DNA of 64,000 nt from Haloferula helveola (GTDB lineage Bacteria; Verrucomicrobiota; Verrucomicrobiia; Verrucomicrobiales; Akkermansiaceae): positions 1,488,001 through 1,552,000 of the forward strand of contig NZ_AP024702.1 of NCBI RefSeq assembly GCF_037076345.1, given 5' to 3'. Below are positions 17,907-26,814 of this stretch, one piece after another. The translations under genes were made by a program, and so were the position numbers. Every line of letters begins with the position of its first letter. Position 1 is the first letter of the stretch. Below the pieces are notes generated by a model, which saw only the letters and a program-made list of their open reading frames with translations, had not been told where the DNA came from and made no database searches.

Positions 17907-20000
17907 TTACCATCGGATCAACGGAACAAAGCTTCCCTTCTCATCCGTCGGCATCGGGATATCAGGTTGCTTCTGAATATCCACCATCTGGGCTCCAAAC
18001 GGGAGTTCACCCATCCCCTGCGGCTGTCGGCAGAAGAAGGCGCACTTGGCCCCGAATGCGAGCCGCGACAAATCATCGGGAGAAGCCAACTCAACCGTCG
18101 GCACCTTGAATGAGACACCCACCGCCTTTACGAACGGATCGAGGTCAAGGTGCCAGTTGGTAACATTGAGAGCAAGAATCCCATCGGGCTTAAGCATCTT
18201 GAAGTACAGCTCAAAAGCCTCACGGGTACTCAAGTGATACGGAAGGCTGTCACCGGCAAAGGCGTCGATGACAATGACGTCGTAGGGCTCCACCCCTTCC
18301 GCAAGTTCCCTCTCCAACCCCTTGCGAGCGTCCTCACAAACGAGATCAACTTCCGCCGGACAGCCGCTGACGTAGGTGAACAGATCCGGATTCTCGGCGA
18401 TTTCCAGCACTTCCGGACTGATTTCGTAGCACCGGTAGTAGTCCCCTTCACGCCCGTAGGCGAGCATCACGCCCACACCAAGACCTACGAGGTTGACACG
18501 CATCGGCTCCTTCTTCTCCCACTTCGGATGGGCGATTACCCCGAAGCCCATCTTCTCGGGAGTGAAATAAGCCGTCGGCCACCGTTCCCGTCCGGGAATC
18601 AATGCCTGGATCCCGTGCAGGGTGGATCCATGGATGAACTCGTGGACTGAGCCATCGCCGCCCGAAGCCCTCGCTTTGACCTCAGTGACCTGAACGGTGC
18701 CGTAGAAGCCCCGGTCTCTCCATATCGTCGGGCGATCTTCCTCAGTGGGTAGGAACGAAATGAGACTGAGCCCGAGTGCCCCAAGAGCGGGCGCGGCTCC
18801 GATCCATCGGAAGTGCCCCCACTTCTTGGACGACGCGATGAACCAGATCATCACCACAGCGAGGCCTGCGATGGCAACGGGATACTCGGCCACCGTGGTG
18901 AAAATGAGTGGCACGACAATCGATGCGATCAAGCCCCCGATGGCGCCACCCAACGCGTTGAACAGGTAGTAGAGGCTCAACTTTCCGGCTGCGGGCCGGA
19001 TCGCATACAGCCACGAGTGAAGGAAGGTGCACCCGAAAAGACAGAGCCCCGCACCCGAAACCAGCTGCATCCCAAAGGCTCCCGGCTCCGGGCCTTTACT
19101 CACTACATAGCCGGCAAACCCGACAAAACCGAGGGCCACCCAAAGAAGCAATGAAAGCAAACGGTGCCCAAAACCGGAGAATCCGATCACATAGCTGAGC
19201 AGGAACAACCCAAGTAGGGCCGTCCACAGGAGCGGCAGTGGGATCACGTCGAGTGTCAGGTAGGACGTTACCGCATTGAGCAGAAACACCGAGAGTGAGG
19301 GAAGAGCCAACCACAGAACCTTCTTGTCAACGTACGCATTTGATTCGGAAGCACTCCCGGCCTCATCAGCCTCCGGCCCGACTGAGTCGGAAGGAGCGAG
19401 ACTTTCGGCGAGGCGAACTCTTCGGCCCATGACGGTCAGCAGAGCCGCGTAAACGACAATCAGCCCCGAGAACCCCCACCACTGAGCGGTCAAGGAAACG
19501 TAGGGTTCGAAGACGAAGGGATAAGCAAACAAACCCAGGAACGAGCCCAAATTCGAAACCGCATAGAGCCGATAGACGTTCTTGCTACCTGTCCGTGCCA
19601 GCCACGCCTGCACCAACGTCGAACCGGAAGACAACATTACGTACGGGAGGCCGGCAAACAGCAGCACACAAAACAGCACTTCCCATCTCGGCATTCCCGA
19701 CTTCCCGAGCATCGGGAACAGATTGGGCCTCAGTATCGCAAACCCCAGGGTCCAGAGAATCGCAACCACCAACGTCACCCGATGCAACGTCATCTGGCGA
19801 GCTGTCGACTGCCGCCCGAGAAGGTGGGCATAGAGATAACCCAACAGCAGCAAGGTCTGGAATGCCGCCAGGCAGACGGTCCACACCGCTGCACTACCAC
19901 CGAACGCGGGCAGCAATGTCCGTCCCAGCATAGGCTGCACTGCGAAGAGAAGAAATGAACCAAATAATACGGTAAGGGTGGCCGAACGGGCAGCATTCAT
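17907..20000 (-). CDS. fused MFS transporter/spermidine synthase-like protein
   Basis: A 697-residue inner-membrane protein. The N-terminal 420 residues have about 12 hydrophobic segments, beginning VLFGSFLLFAVQPMLGRTLL, a hallmark of the fused MFS/spermidine synthase family. The soluble C-terminal domain is a Rossmann methyltransferase/spermidine synthase fold with VNLVGLGVGVMLAYGREGD (nucleotide loop) and DVIVIDAFAGDSLPYHL (the Asp-containing strand, analogous to the spermidine synthase catalytic Asp). Whether it transfers an aminopropyl group or has another role is unproven; no speD is nearby. It probably forms a unit with the downstream sulfotransferase gene. Confidence 0.88.
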   Translation of the reverse strand: MNAARSATLTVLFGSFLLFAVQPMLGRTLLPAFGGSAAVWTVCLAAFQTLLLLGYLYAHLLGRQSTARQMTLHRVTLVVAILWTLGFAILRPNLFPMLGKSGMPRWEVLFCVLLFAGLPYVMLSSGSTLVQAWLARTGSKNVYRLYAVSNLGSFLGLFAYPFVFEPYVSLTAQWWGFSGLIVVYAALLTVMGRRVRLAESLAPSDSVGPEADEAGSASESNAYVDKKVLWLALPSLSVFLLNAVTSYLTLDVIPLPLLWTALLGLFLLSYVIGFSGFGHRLLSLLLWVALGFVGFAGYVVSKGPEPGAFGMQLVSGAGLCLFGCTFLHSWLYAIRPAAGKLSLYYLFNALGGAIGGLIASIVVPLIFTTVAEYPVAIAGLAVVMIWFIASSKKWGHFRWIGAAPALGALGLSLISFLPTEEDRPTIWRDRGFYGTVQVTEVKARASGGDGSVHEFIHGSTLHGIQALIPGRERWPTAYFTPEKMGFGVIAHPKWEKKEPMRVNLVGLGVGVMLAYGREGDYYRCYEISPEVLEIAENPDLFTYVSGCPAEVDLVCEDARKGLERELAEGVEPYDVIVIDAFAGDSLPYHLSTREAFELYFKMLKPDGILALNVTNWHLDLDPFVKAVGVSFKVPTVELASPDDLSRLAFGAKCAFFCRQPQGMGELPFGAQMVDIQKQPDIPMPTDEKGSFVPLIRW

Positions 20001-20226
20001 TGTGGTGCAGAGACTTGATTAGAACTCCTCATTAGCCCAGCAAGTAAATCAATTGATTCCGGAGGAACCGCCGGAACTCAGGACGCCCTCAAACGGTCTA
20101 ACAGGTGGATCCACTGCGCGGGATCCAAATCGAATTTCGGGGGAAGCGGTGGTCCAACTGTTTGCGGCTTCGTTGAAGCAAACACCCCCTTCGGTACGCC
20201 TCGGATCGAGAGACCTCCGTCCAGGC
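20001..20226. other. intergenic region with no visible gene
   Basis: Between the MFS fusion gene and the PEP-CTERM gene terminator nothing coding is convincing in either strand. The promoter of the MFS fusion gene is expected in its left part, but no clear -35/-10 pair was found. Confidence 0.4.
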
Positions 20227-20260
20227 AAAAAAAAGGAAGCGAGCCAAATGGCTCGCTTCC
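20227..20260 (-). terminator. strong intrinsic terminator after the PEP-CTERM gene
   Basis: On the minus strand, a perfect 11-bp stem GGAAGCGAGCC/GGCTCGCTTCC (20260-20250 and 20245-20235) with a 4-base loop is followed by eight U residues (20234-20227). It lies about 30 bp beyond the PEP-CTERM stop. Confidence 0.93.
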
Positions 20261-20290
20261 TGTAAGTAGTTTAGTTGACTGCCTAAGGCA

Positions 20291-20926
20291 TCAGGGGCGG
20301 CGGCGGCGAAGGAGACCGATCACACCGAATGCACCCAGAAGCGCAACTGCCGGTTCAGGAACCGGGTTGGCAGTGTTGAGGACGTAGGAACCACCGTAAG
20401 CGGCATTGACGCCACCAGTGGTGAAGGTGCCGAGGCGGATCGCCCAGTCATCGAACGCAGCACCACCAAACTGGATGGAACCACTATTCGGAATCGCAGC
20501 GTCAGCCTTGAACTGGAAGTCACCAGCGAGTGCACCCGTGGCTTCATAAACACCGTTGATATTCGCTCCATCGGTAACCCAGAGCCAGATATTTTGGCCG
20601 CCAACGCCATCAGCATCAGTAAACGAGATAGCAGAGGAAGTGCCGAAATACCCATTGTAGTTGGAAACCGCAGCGGTGCCGAGATTCAGGCTGCCAACTT
20701 CCGTGAAGCTGGAGTTGATGCTCGCAAAGGTCGCCGTGGTAGTGAGAGCGGGCCCAGTGTAGACACCAACACGAACAGTGAACCCCGAACCAGAGGAGAG
20801 GGTATTTGCAGCGTTAGGATCAACAGTGACATCAAGATCGAGAATAGAATCGATCGAGATTGTCGCGGCGTGGGCCGCGCCAGTCAGCGCGAGAACCAAG
20901 GCGGCATTGGTCAAAGTTAGTTTCAT
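20291..20926 (-). CDS. PEP-CTERM sorting-domain secreted protein
   Basis: A 211-residue protein with a signal peptide (MKLTLTNAALVLALTGAAHA), a Ser/Thr/Gly/Asn-rich beta-type body, and a C-terminal sorting signal. That signal consists of the tripeptide region NPVPEPA, a hydrophobic segment ALLGAFGVIGLL and the basic tail RRRRP. In PEP-CTERM systems the tail is cleaved by an exosortase and the product reaches the envelope or exopolysaccharide matrix. No exosortase gene is in the window. It lies 55 bp downstream of the TIGR02597-like gene and ends at a strong terminator, so the two may be one transcript. Confidence 0.9.
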   Translation of the reverse strand: MKLTLTNAALVLALTGAAHAATISIDSILDLDVTVDPNAANTLSSGSGFTVRVGVYTGPALTTTATFASINSSFTEVGSLNLGTAAVSNYNGYFGTSSAISFTDADGVGGQNIWLWVTDGANINGVYEATGALAGDFQFKADAAIPNSGSIQFGGAAFDDWAIRLGTFTTGGVNAAYGGSYVLNTANPVPEPAVALLGAFGVIGLLRRRRP

Positions 20927-20981
20927 CTAATTTTCTTTTGTGTTTGGACGTGCGTAGTGGAGCTTGGAGTGACTGAACAGA

Positions 20982-22067
20982 TTATGGTGCGACGGTGACT
21001 TCCGGCACCGACCACTCGAAGGAATCGTTACCACCGCGACGAATCAACAGGAGCGCACCAGTCGAGGGGAACTCATAGTTCGCGGGGTCAAGGATACCTG
21101 CGTCGTCCGAGACCCAACCCGGTGTGCCCTTGGTCGGAACACGGTAGTAGAAGGTCGTGTAGGAGTTGGTCGCAGCATCGAAGACAAGGATGTTGTCAGA
21201 GGCCGACGCGGTCGCGGCTCCAAGCAGACCGGTGGCCGCGTCACCAGTGTAGAGACCGGAGTTCGCAGGCGTGAGCTGTTCAACCGGATGCTGGGTTGCG
21301 AGGATGTTCAGCGTGTCAGCACCGAGATCACCCTGAACCAAGATGTTACCTGGGCCGGTCTTGAGGGAGCCCTCGATGACGAGTTCGCCATCGCCAACCT
21401 GCTTGCGCTGGAGGACAAGGCCATCATTCGGGTGGATCGCATACGATGCCGGATCCAGAATCGTGCCGTCGTCCGATGCCCAACCTGGCGTGCCCTTGGT
21501 CGGAACACGGTAGTAGAAGGTCGTGTAGGTATTGGTGGTCGGATCGTAAATCTGGACCGTATCGGCAGAAGCTGCAGTTGCACCGCTACCAAGGGTCGTC
21601 GCGGCCGGCGGGTTACCGAACAGCGAGGCCATCGTGTAGGTTTCCCATACGCGGTAGCCAGCACCAGCGCCAGCGCCCGAGAGGTCGTCGGCGGTATAGA
21701 TCTTGGCCGGCGTGTCGGTCGTGGAAGTGATCCAGGAAAGAACGCCAACGTGAGCGGCGCCGCTCGTAATTTCGAGAACGTGGCTGAAAACCGCACCGTT
21801 CACATAATCACCGGCGGTCCATGCACCGTCGCTATCCTCAAGGAAGTCGCCACCGCCATCGCTACCGAAGGTAACACCGGTGCCGTCGTCAACCAATGCC
21901 GGGCCGTTCGGGAGGAGGCCTTGGTTACCGATCTGAAGCTTGGAAGGGGAACCACCGCCCGTGCCCGGAATCGGCACGGTCATGTAGCCCACGGGGTCGG
22001 TTACAGCCGCTTGGGCTGCGATCGTTGAGACTGCGCAAATCAGCGCGTAGGAGGTAATTGGTTTCAT
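20982..22067 (-). CDS. TIGR02597-like secreted protein with internal repeat
   Basis: A 361-residue protein starting MKPITSYALICAVSTIAAQA (signal peptide), followed by AVTDPVGYMTVPIPG, the opening typical of a multicopy verrucomicrobial family (TIGR02597, recalled from family knowledge). An internal motif occurs twice: YTTFYYRVPTKGTPGWASDD, then IL-DPA-Y, near residue 195 and again near 320. Function is unknown. The ATG at 22067 was chosen over the longer frame because the signal peptide then starts correctly. It is divergent from the PfkB kinase across a 423-bp gap. Confidence 0.85.
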   Translation of the reverse strand: MKPITSYALICAVSTIAAQAAVTDPVGYMTVPIPGTGGGSPSKLQIGNQGLLPNGPALVDDGTGVTFGSDGGGDFLEDSDGAWTAGDYVNGAVFSHVLEITSGAAHVGVLSWITSTTDTPAKIYTADDLSGAGAGAGYRVWETYTMASLFGNPPAATTLGSGATAASADTVQIYDPTTNTYTTFYYRVPTKGTPGWASDDGTILDPASYAIHPNDGLVLQRKQVGDGELVIEGSLKTGPGNILVQGDLGADTLNILATQHPVEQLTPANSGLYTGDAATGLLGAATASASDNILVFDAATNSYTTFYYRVPTKGTPGWVSDDAGILDPANYEFPSTGALLLIRRGGNDSFEWSVPEVTVAP

Positions 22068-22490
22068 GACGTGTTTGGATTTAGGTTTGGTGCTCCGGGG
22101 CGTCGAGAAAAAATTGCGGAAACTCTGCAACACGGGCGCTGCTTGACCGAAATTTACCCCGAAAGCTCGGATGTTGGGTAGCAGGTAGCACAAATTGGGG
22201 ACATCGGGCAAGGGGTATTTTGATTCGTTAGATAACAATTTCTAATAAGAAGCCAAAAAATGCCGTTGAGCGCCGCTTCGCGTCGTAGTTTTCGACTTTC
22301 ACAGCGCAATTTGTCCCTCAATCGTCTTTGCCCGACGTGTCCAAGGACCAGTTCCGTCGTGGAAGCAGATGGCCAGAACTTCCGGTTCGGCCTGCGAACC
22401 GGGGGCTGAGTTGCTCCACTTCGGGAAAACGGCATTGGGTGAAGGTTCAAGCTGGAAGTCCGGTCGCAGCTATGGATTCTCCGGGCCGCC
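22068..22490. other. 423-bp divergent intergenic region
   Basis: There is no credible gene. The part at about 22215-22260 is distinctly A+T-rich for this genome (it contains TTAGATAACAATTTCTAA, an imperfect inverted repeat) and is the likely promoter area for the minus-strand TIGR02597-like/PEP-CTERM unit. No riboswitch fold was recognised. Confidence 0.4.
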
Positions 22491-23459
22491 ATGCCTGAAA
22501 GCTCGAAGAATTCTCCCGCCCCGGTGATTGTCGGAGGCACCATCGCGATTGACCACGTCAAGACCCCCGGCTCGGAGGGAACCGATCTTTTGGGCGGCTC
22601 CGCCGCTTATGCAGCGCTCTCGGCGACCTTCTTTGCGTCCGACGTCCGACTCATCGGCATCGTCGGACACGATTTCCCGGCCGCTCATCTCAGCATGCTT
22701 GAGTCCCGCGGAGTGAATCTCGGTGGAGTCGAGCGTTCGGAGGGCGCTTCTTTCACTTGGAGCGGTGAGTACATGGAGAACATGAACGAGCGGGTCACCC
22801 ACCAGGTCGGGCTCAATGTGCTCGAAAGCTGGGAGGTCAAGGTTCCGACGGAACTCGCCGATGCGCCAATCGTCGTTCTCGCCAACATGTCGCCCGACAA
22901 CCAGATGCAGATGCTGGCTGGATGTGGTGCCGAGAATCGTTTCGTGATCGCGGACACGATGGACCTCTGGATCGAAATCGCCAACGAGCGGCTCCACGAA
23001 GTGCTCCGACAACTCGACCTGTTCGTGATCAACGAAAGTGAGGCCCGCGAGTTCGCCGGAACATCAAACCTCATCGAAGCGGGCAGGCTCCTGCTCGGCA
23101 AAGGCCCGAAGTTCGTGGTGATCAAATTGGGAGAGTTCGGTGCGATGCTGTTCTCGGCCGCGGGCGGGACCACGACCGTTCCCTGTCCGGACTCCTTCTT
23201 CCGATGCGCGGCATTTCCCCTGCGAGGCATCGCCGACCCAACTGGAGCGGGCGATAGCTTCCTGGGAGGTCTTGCCGGATATCTCGCCGCGCACGCCGGC
23301 GGCGATTACTCATTCAAGAACATCCGCAAGGCGGTGGTCTACGGCTCCGTCCTTGCATCGTTCACCTGTGAAGCGTTTTCCACCCAACGGCTCGAGGGTA
23401 TCTCCACTTCGGATGTCGAAGCACGACTCGAAGCGTTTCGCGCCATGACCGCCTGGTGA
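22491..23459 (+). CDS. PfkB-family carbohydrate/nucleoside kinase
   Basis: A 322-residue ribokinase-like kinase. The N-terminal glycine motif (about residue 35, LLGGSAAYAALS) and the C-terminal anion-hole/catalytic motif DPTGAGDSFLGGLAGYLA (about 248-265, containing the catalytic Asp) are intact. Substrate specificity cannot be assigned; proteins of this subtype in PVC bacteria are often labelled sugar or adenosine kinase. It is a lone plus-strand gene converging with thiE about 18 bp downstream. Confidence 0.9.
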   Translation: MPESSKNSPAPVIVGGTIAIDHVKTPGSEGTDLLGGSAAYAALSATFFASDVRLIGIVGHDFPAAHLSMLESRGVNLGGVERSEGASFTWSGEYMENMNERVTHQVGLNVLESWEVKVPTELADAPIVVLANMSPDNQMQMLAGCGAENRFVIADTMDLWIEIANERLHEVLRQLDLFVINESEAREFAGTSNLIEAGRLLLGKGPKFVVIKLGEFGAMLFSAAGGTTTVPCPDSFFRCAAFPLRGIADPTGAGDSFLGGLAGYLAAHAGGDYSFKNIRKAVVYGSVLASFTCEAFSTQRLEGISTSDVEARLEAFRAMTAW

Positions 23460-23477
23460 AGCGGATGATGGATCAGA

Positions 23478-24116
23478 TCAGCTGCCGGTGATCTGCAGCC
23501 TCGCTTGGCGAACGGCCGATGAGACATCGGATGCCGTAAGAAGATCCGACACGATGACCACGCGTCGCGCCCCGGCGGAAATCACATCCTCGAGATTCGC
23601 TCGCTTGATTCCCCCGATGCAGAAGACGGGAATCTTCATGCCGACCGATTGCTCGACACCCTCCACATTTTCCAGACCGATGCCGGGGCGACCCTTTTTG
23701 GTGGGTGTGGGAAAAAGCGGGCCGAAGCCGATGTAATCGAATCCATCTTCCAATGCCTGCTTCGCTTGGGTGGGAGAATGCGTCGAGCGACCCAGCAACC
23801 GGTCCGGCCCGATCCGTTTACGGGCCTCTTCAAGACTTCCGTCATCCTGTCCCAGATGCAGTCCATCCGCATCAAGCTCCACAGCGAGGCTTGGGTGATC
23901 ATTGACGATGAAGGGCACCCCGGCATCCCGGCATATCGGCCGGGTCCTTTTACCAAATTCGAGGATCCGCTCCTCGGAATGCCCCTTCGCCCGTAGCTGG
24001 AGCACATCCGCACCACCCTCCAGAAGGGCCCTAGTTACCTCTTCGATCTTCGGCTCGGGGACGTAGCCGAGATCGAGGATCGCATACAGGCGGGCGCCGG
24101 AGAGATCGGGAACCAC
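23478..24116 (-). CDS. thiE: thiamine-phosphate synthase
   Basis: A protein of about 212 residues that joins HMP-PP and HET-P to thiamine phosphate. Visible family motifs are ADVLQLRAKGHSEERIL, VPFIVNDHPSLAVELDADGLHLGQDD (pyrophosphate/Mg site) and DYIGFGPLFPTPTKKG, with a Gly-rich phosphate loop (VFCIGGIKRANLEDVISAGA). I placed the start at GTG 24116, preceded by GAGGGG and 10 bp after the accC stop. The upstream ATG at 24173 would overlap accC by 47 bp with a non-family-like extension. No other thi gene or TPP riboswitch is nearby. Confidence 0.88.
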   Translation of the reverse strand: MVPDLSGARLYAILDLGYVPEPKIEEVTRALLEGGADVLQLRAKGHSEERILEFGKRTRPICRDAGVPFIVNDHPSLAVELDADGLHLGQDDGSLEEARKRIGPDRLLGRSTHSPTQAKQALEDGFDYIGFGPLFPTPTKKGRPGIGLENVEGVEQSVGMKIPVFCIGGIKRANLEDVISAGARRVVIVSDLLTASDVSSAVRQARLQITGS

Positions 24117-24126
24117 AACCTGCCCC

Positions 24127-25479
<1,353 letters not shown>

Positions 25480-25541
25480 CTGGGTATGGGAAGAGAACTG
25501 GGACCGCTTCGTCCGACTCCGCGAACGAAGGTCCTGAGGGG

Positions 25542-26015
25542 TTACTTGATGCGGAAGAGGTCGTCGCCGAACTGGACCGGGGTTCCGTCCTCGGCAACGA
25601 CCGAAACGATGGTGCCCGAGCGCTCTGCCTTGATCTCGTTCATCACCTTCATGGCTTCGATGATGCACAGGGTCTGGCCTTCGCTGACCGCATCACCGAC
25701 CGCGACGAACGGGGCGGCGTCGGGCGACGGCTTGCTGTAGAATGTACCAACCATCGGTGAGGAGATCGCCTCGCCTTCCTGAGCCGGGGCGGCGGGCGCC
25801 GCAGCGGCGGCAGGCGCGGCTGCGGAGGGAGCCGCGGGAGCCGGAGCGGCAGCGACCGGAGCAGCGGTCGGGACCATCGACATCAGGCTACTGATGGTAT
25901 CGAGGTCCGGGCCTTTCTTGAGCTTCAGGTGGAAGTCATCCTTCGACATGTCGAAGTATGTCAGCCCGTGCTCGTTCATGAGTTCGACGATCTTGCGGAT
26001 TTCTTTGAGTTCCAC
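25542..26015 (-). CDS. accB: acetyl-CoA carboxylase biotin carboxyl carrier protein
   Basis: A 157-residue BCCP. The N-terminal helix region (ELKEIRKIVELMNEHGLTYFDM) is followed by an Ala/Pro-rich flexible linker (about 65-95). The biotinyl domain carries the biotinylation motif EAMKVMNEI, with the acceptor Lys. GTG at 26015 was chosen because the result matches the usual N-terminus and length; another GTG at 26051 would add 12 residues. It is first in an accB-accC pair. Confidence 0.94.
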   Translation of the reverse strand: MELKEIRKIVELMNEHGLTYFDMSKDDFHLKLKKGPDLDTISSLMSMVPTAAPVAAAPAPAAPSAAAPAAAAAPAAPAQEGEAISSPMVGTFYSKPSPDAAPFVAVGDAVSEGQTLCIIEAMKVMNEIKAERSGTIVSVVAEDGTPVQFGDDLFRIK

Positions 26016-26178
26016 GGCGATGAAAGCGGTTGGGAAGCGGTGGAGGCGCACCGCGCGCCTCGTTTGTGAAGGCTAGGGATTCGCGGGAAAACGCGTCAAG
26101 CGGTATCCCGGTCGCCGACTCCGGAATCCGGGGACAAATCGGCTTGCCAGCCGGAGCCCGGGCCGCTGGCTAGGGGGC

Positions 26179-26799
26179 GTGACGAAACCCTCATCGGCGC
26201 CGCGCCCGCCCGAAGCCTGCGAATTCATGCCGGCGGACTACTTTTGCCGCGTGGAAAAGACCGAGATCTTCGATCGGCCGGGGCCGCTGGAAGTCGATCT
26301 CGGATGCGGTGACGGATCCTTTCTTCTCGCGATGGCAAGCCATCACCCGGATCGCAATTTTCTCGGGGTCGAGCGGCTGCTCGGCCGGGTCAGAAAGGTT
26401 TGCAAGCGGGCCCAGCGCGATGGACTCGAAAACCTCAAGGTGCTGCGGCTGGAGAGTCGCTACACCATCGAGTGGCTGCTCGGGGCCGGCTCGGTATCCC
26501 GCCTGCATCTCCTGTGTCCCGATCCGTGGCCGAAAGCCCGGCATCACCGCCGGCGCCTGATTCAGGAGGATTTCCTGGAGGCGGTGCTGAACGTCCTCGA
26601 ACCGGGAGGAGAGTTCCTCTTCAAGACCGACCACGACGAGTATTTCGAGTGGGCGGTCGAAAAGGTGGATGCCTTCGGCCGCTTCGAGCGCCTGGACTGG
26701 CCGGACGACGCGTTTTTCTACCCGAAGACCGATTTCCAGATCCTCTGGGAAAGCGAAGGCAAGCGCCTGCAGGGCCTTCGGCTGCGGAAACCGGCCTGA
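26179..26799 (+). CDS. trmB: tRNA (guanine-N7-)-methyltransferase TrmB
   Basis: A 206-residue SAM-dependent methyltransferase that forms m7G46 in tRNA. The SAM motif is EVDLGCGDGSFLLAMA (about 38-53). The family signature LLCPDPWPKARHHRRRLIQ (about 112-130) and the C-terminal acidic FKTDHDEYFEWA confirm TrmB. The start is GTG 26179 with a G-rich sequence just upstream; an in-frame ATG at 26227 is an alternative. It converges with comEC with a 15-bp gap. Confidence 0.94.
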   Translation: MTKPSSAPRPPEACEFMPADYFCRVEKTEIFDRPGPLEVDLGCGDGSFLLAMASHHPDRNFLGVERLLGRVRKVCKRAQRDGLENLKVLRLESRYTIEWLLGAGSVSRLHLLCPDPWPKARHHRRRLIQEDFLEAVLNVLEPGGEFLFKTDHDEYFEWAVEKVDAFGRFERLDWPDDAFFYPKTDFQILWESEGKRLQGLRLRKPA

Positions 26800-26814
26800 A
26801 ACCGACCCGGCAAT

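Noticed and set aside
22068-22490. Possible riboswitch or small RNA in the divergent gap
   Set aside because: No recognisable aptamer or strong hairpin-U-run was found; only an A+T-rich segment was seen.
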